Source: Thermoplasmata archaeon (lineage in GTDB: Archaea; Thermoplasmatota; Thermoplasmata; RBG-16-68-12). From it: a stretch of DNA of 13,789 nucleotides. Location of the stretch: NCBI GenBank assembly GCA_021788795.1, contig JAJYKG010000029.1:1-13789 (forward strand). The letters run 5' to 3'. How positions within the stretch are numbered: position 1 is the stretch's first letter; every line of letters begins with the position of its first letter. A program made the position numbers and the translations under genes. The notes below the pieces were generated by a model. It was given only the letters and a program-made list of their open reading frames with translations, was not told where the DNA came from and made no database searches. Below, in pieces: positions 13,355-13,789 of the stretch.

Positions 13355-13789
13355 TCAGCCAACGGTCCCCTCCAACGCGAGACTGTAGGAAATGAGTTTC
13401 TGTGCCTCCACGGCGAACTCCATGGGGAGGTTCAGGAAGATCTTCTTGCAGAAGCCGTTCACGATCATCGAGGTGGCGTCCTCCGGCGTGATGCCGCGCT
13501 GCTGGCAGTAGAAGAGCTGGTCGTCCCCGATCTTGGACGTCGTCGCCTCGTGCTCCATCTGCGCGGTGGGCTCCATGACCTGGATGTCCGGGAAGGTGTG
13601 GGCGCCGCACAGGGAGCCGATGATGAGGGAGTCGCACTGGCTGTAGTTGCGCGCCCCCGTGGCGCCCTTCAGGATCTTGACCATCCCGCGGTACGTGTTC
13701 TGCCCGTGGCCCGCCGAGATGCCCTTCGAGATGATCGTGCTCTTCGTGTTCTTCCCGATGTGGTGCATCTTCGTGCCCGTGTCCGCCTG
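13355..13789 (-). CDS. sufB: SufB, C-terminal part (gene continues beyond the window)
   Basis: The last 144 residues of SufB, the main scaffold subunit of the SufBCD complex. The frame is open to the window edge, so the start lies outside. Seen here are HHIGKNTKS, then NYSQCDSLIIG, CGAHTFPDIQV, AQMEHEATTSKIG, DQLFYCQQRGI, SMIVNGFC and LPMEFAVEAQKL. All are hallmark SufB segments that include the cysteine and acidic/His residues used in cluster assembly at the SufB-SufD interface. Nothing suggests truncation other than the window end. It is the first SUF gene visible; any promoter of the operon is outside. Confidence 0.97.
   Translation of the reverse strand, partial: QADTGTKMHHIGKNTKSTIISKGISAGHGQNTYRGMVKILKGATGARNYSQCDSLIIGSLCGAHTFPDIQVMEPTAQMEHEATTSKIGDDQLFYCQQRGITPEDATSMIVNGFCKKIFLNLPMEFAVEAQKLISYSLALEGTVG

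Noticed and set aside
12510..13637. A 375-residue minus-strand frame over sufC and the end of sufB
   Set aside because: It is a shifted reading of sufC/sufB with Arg/Gly/Pro bias and no domain; sufC and sufB explain the region completely.
1..13789. CRISPR arrays, insertion sequences, prophage genes or integration sites
   Set aside because: I saw no regularly spaced repeats, no transposase or integrase motifs and no terminal inverted repeats. The tRNA at the left edge has no adjacent integrase or repeated 3' segment.

Overview
The window looks like chromosomal DNA from a GC-rich archaeon, most plausibly an uncultured member of the Thermoplasmatota. Four observations support an archaeal host. 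TATA-like boxes lie about 26-30 nt upstream of the chosen start codons of several first-in-unit genes, which is the spacing expected for leaderless archaeal transcripts. The tRNA-Ser has no encoded CCA. There is a free-standing Lrp/AsnC-type RAM domain protein. Genes inside operons instead carry GGAGG-type Shine-Dalgarno sites and GTGA/ATGA/TAG-ATG junctions. The phylum is an inference; no marker gene here settles it.

Layout: 1-73 is the 3' part of tRNA-Ser(GCU). 142-2732 (+) holds a class III aminotransferase, a two-domain GNAT acetyltransferase and a RAM-domain protein. 2842-5268 (-) holds a DUF1684 protein, a small helical protein of unknown function, and a three-domain sulfur-activation protein (CysO-like ubiquitin-fold carrier + ThiF/MoeB E1-like domain + rhodanese). 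5423-7614 (+) holds a DUF998 membrane protein, an aldo/keto reductase and a small unknown protein. 7611-8956 (-) is a cysM-JAMM peptidase pair. 8984-13789 (-) is a SUF iron-sulfur cluster operon read in the order sufB (truncated by the window edge), sufC, sufD, sufU-A, sufS, sufU-B.

The most interesting content is sulfur metabolism. The fused carrier/E1/rhodanese protein, the PLP cysteine synthase and the JAMM peptidase match, part for part, the actinobacterial thiocarboxylate route to cysteine (MoeZ, CysO, CysM, Mec of Mycobacterium tuberculosis). Here the carrier is fused to its own activating enzyme, so its diglycine (residues 92-93) is buried inside a 485-residue protein and would need proteolysis or separate translation to become a usable C-terminal thiocarboxylate. 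Next to it sits a complete SUF operon with a SufS cysteine desulfurase and two different U-type proteins, one SufU-like and one with IscU-like spacing. One reading is a local sulfur circuit: the carrier route makes cysteine and SufS takes the sulfur back out for Fe-S clusters and possibly for recharging the carrier. The parts are seen in the sequence; the circuit is inferred.
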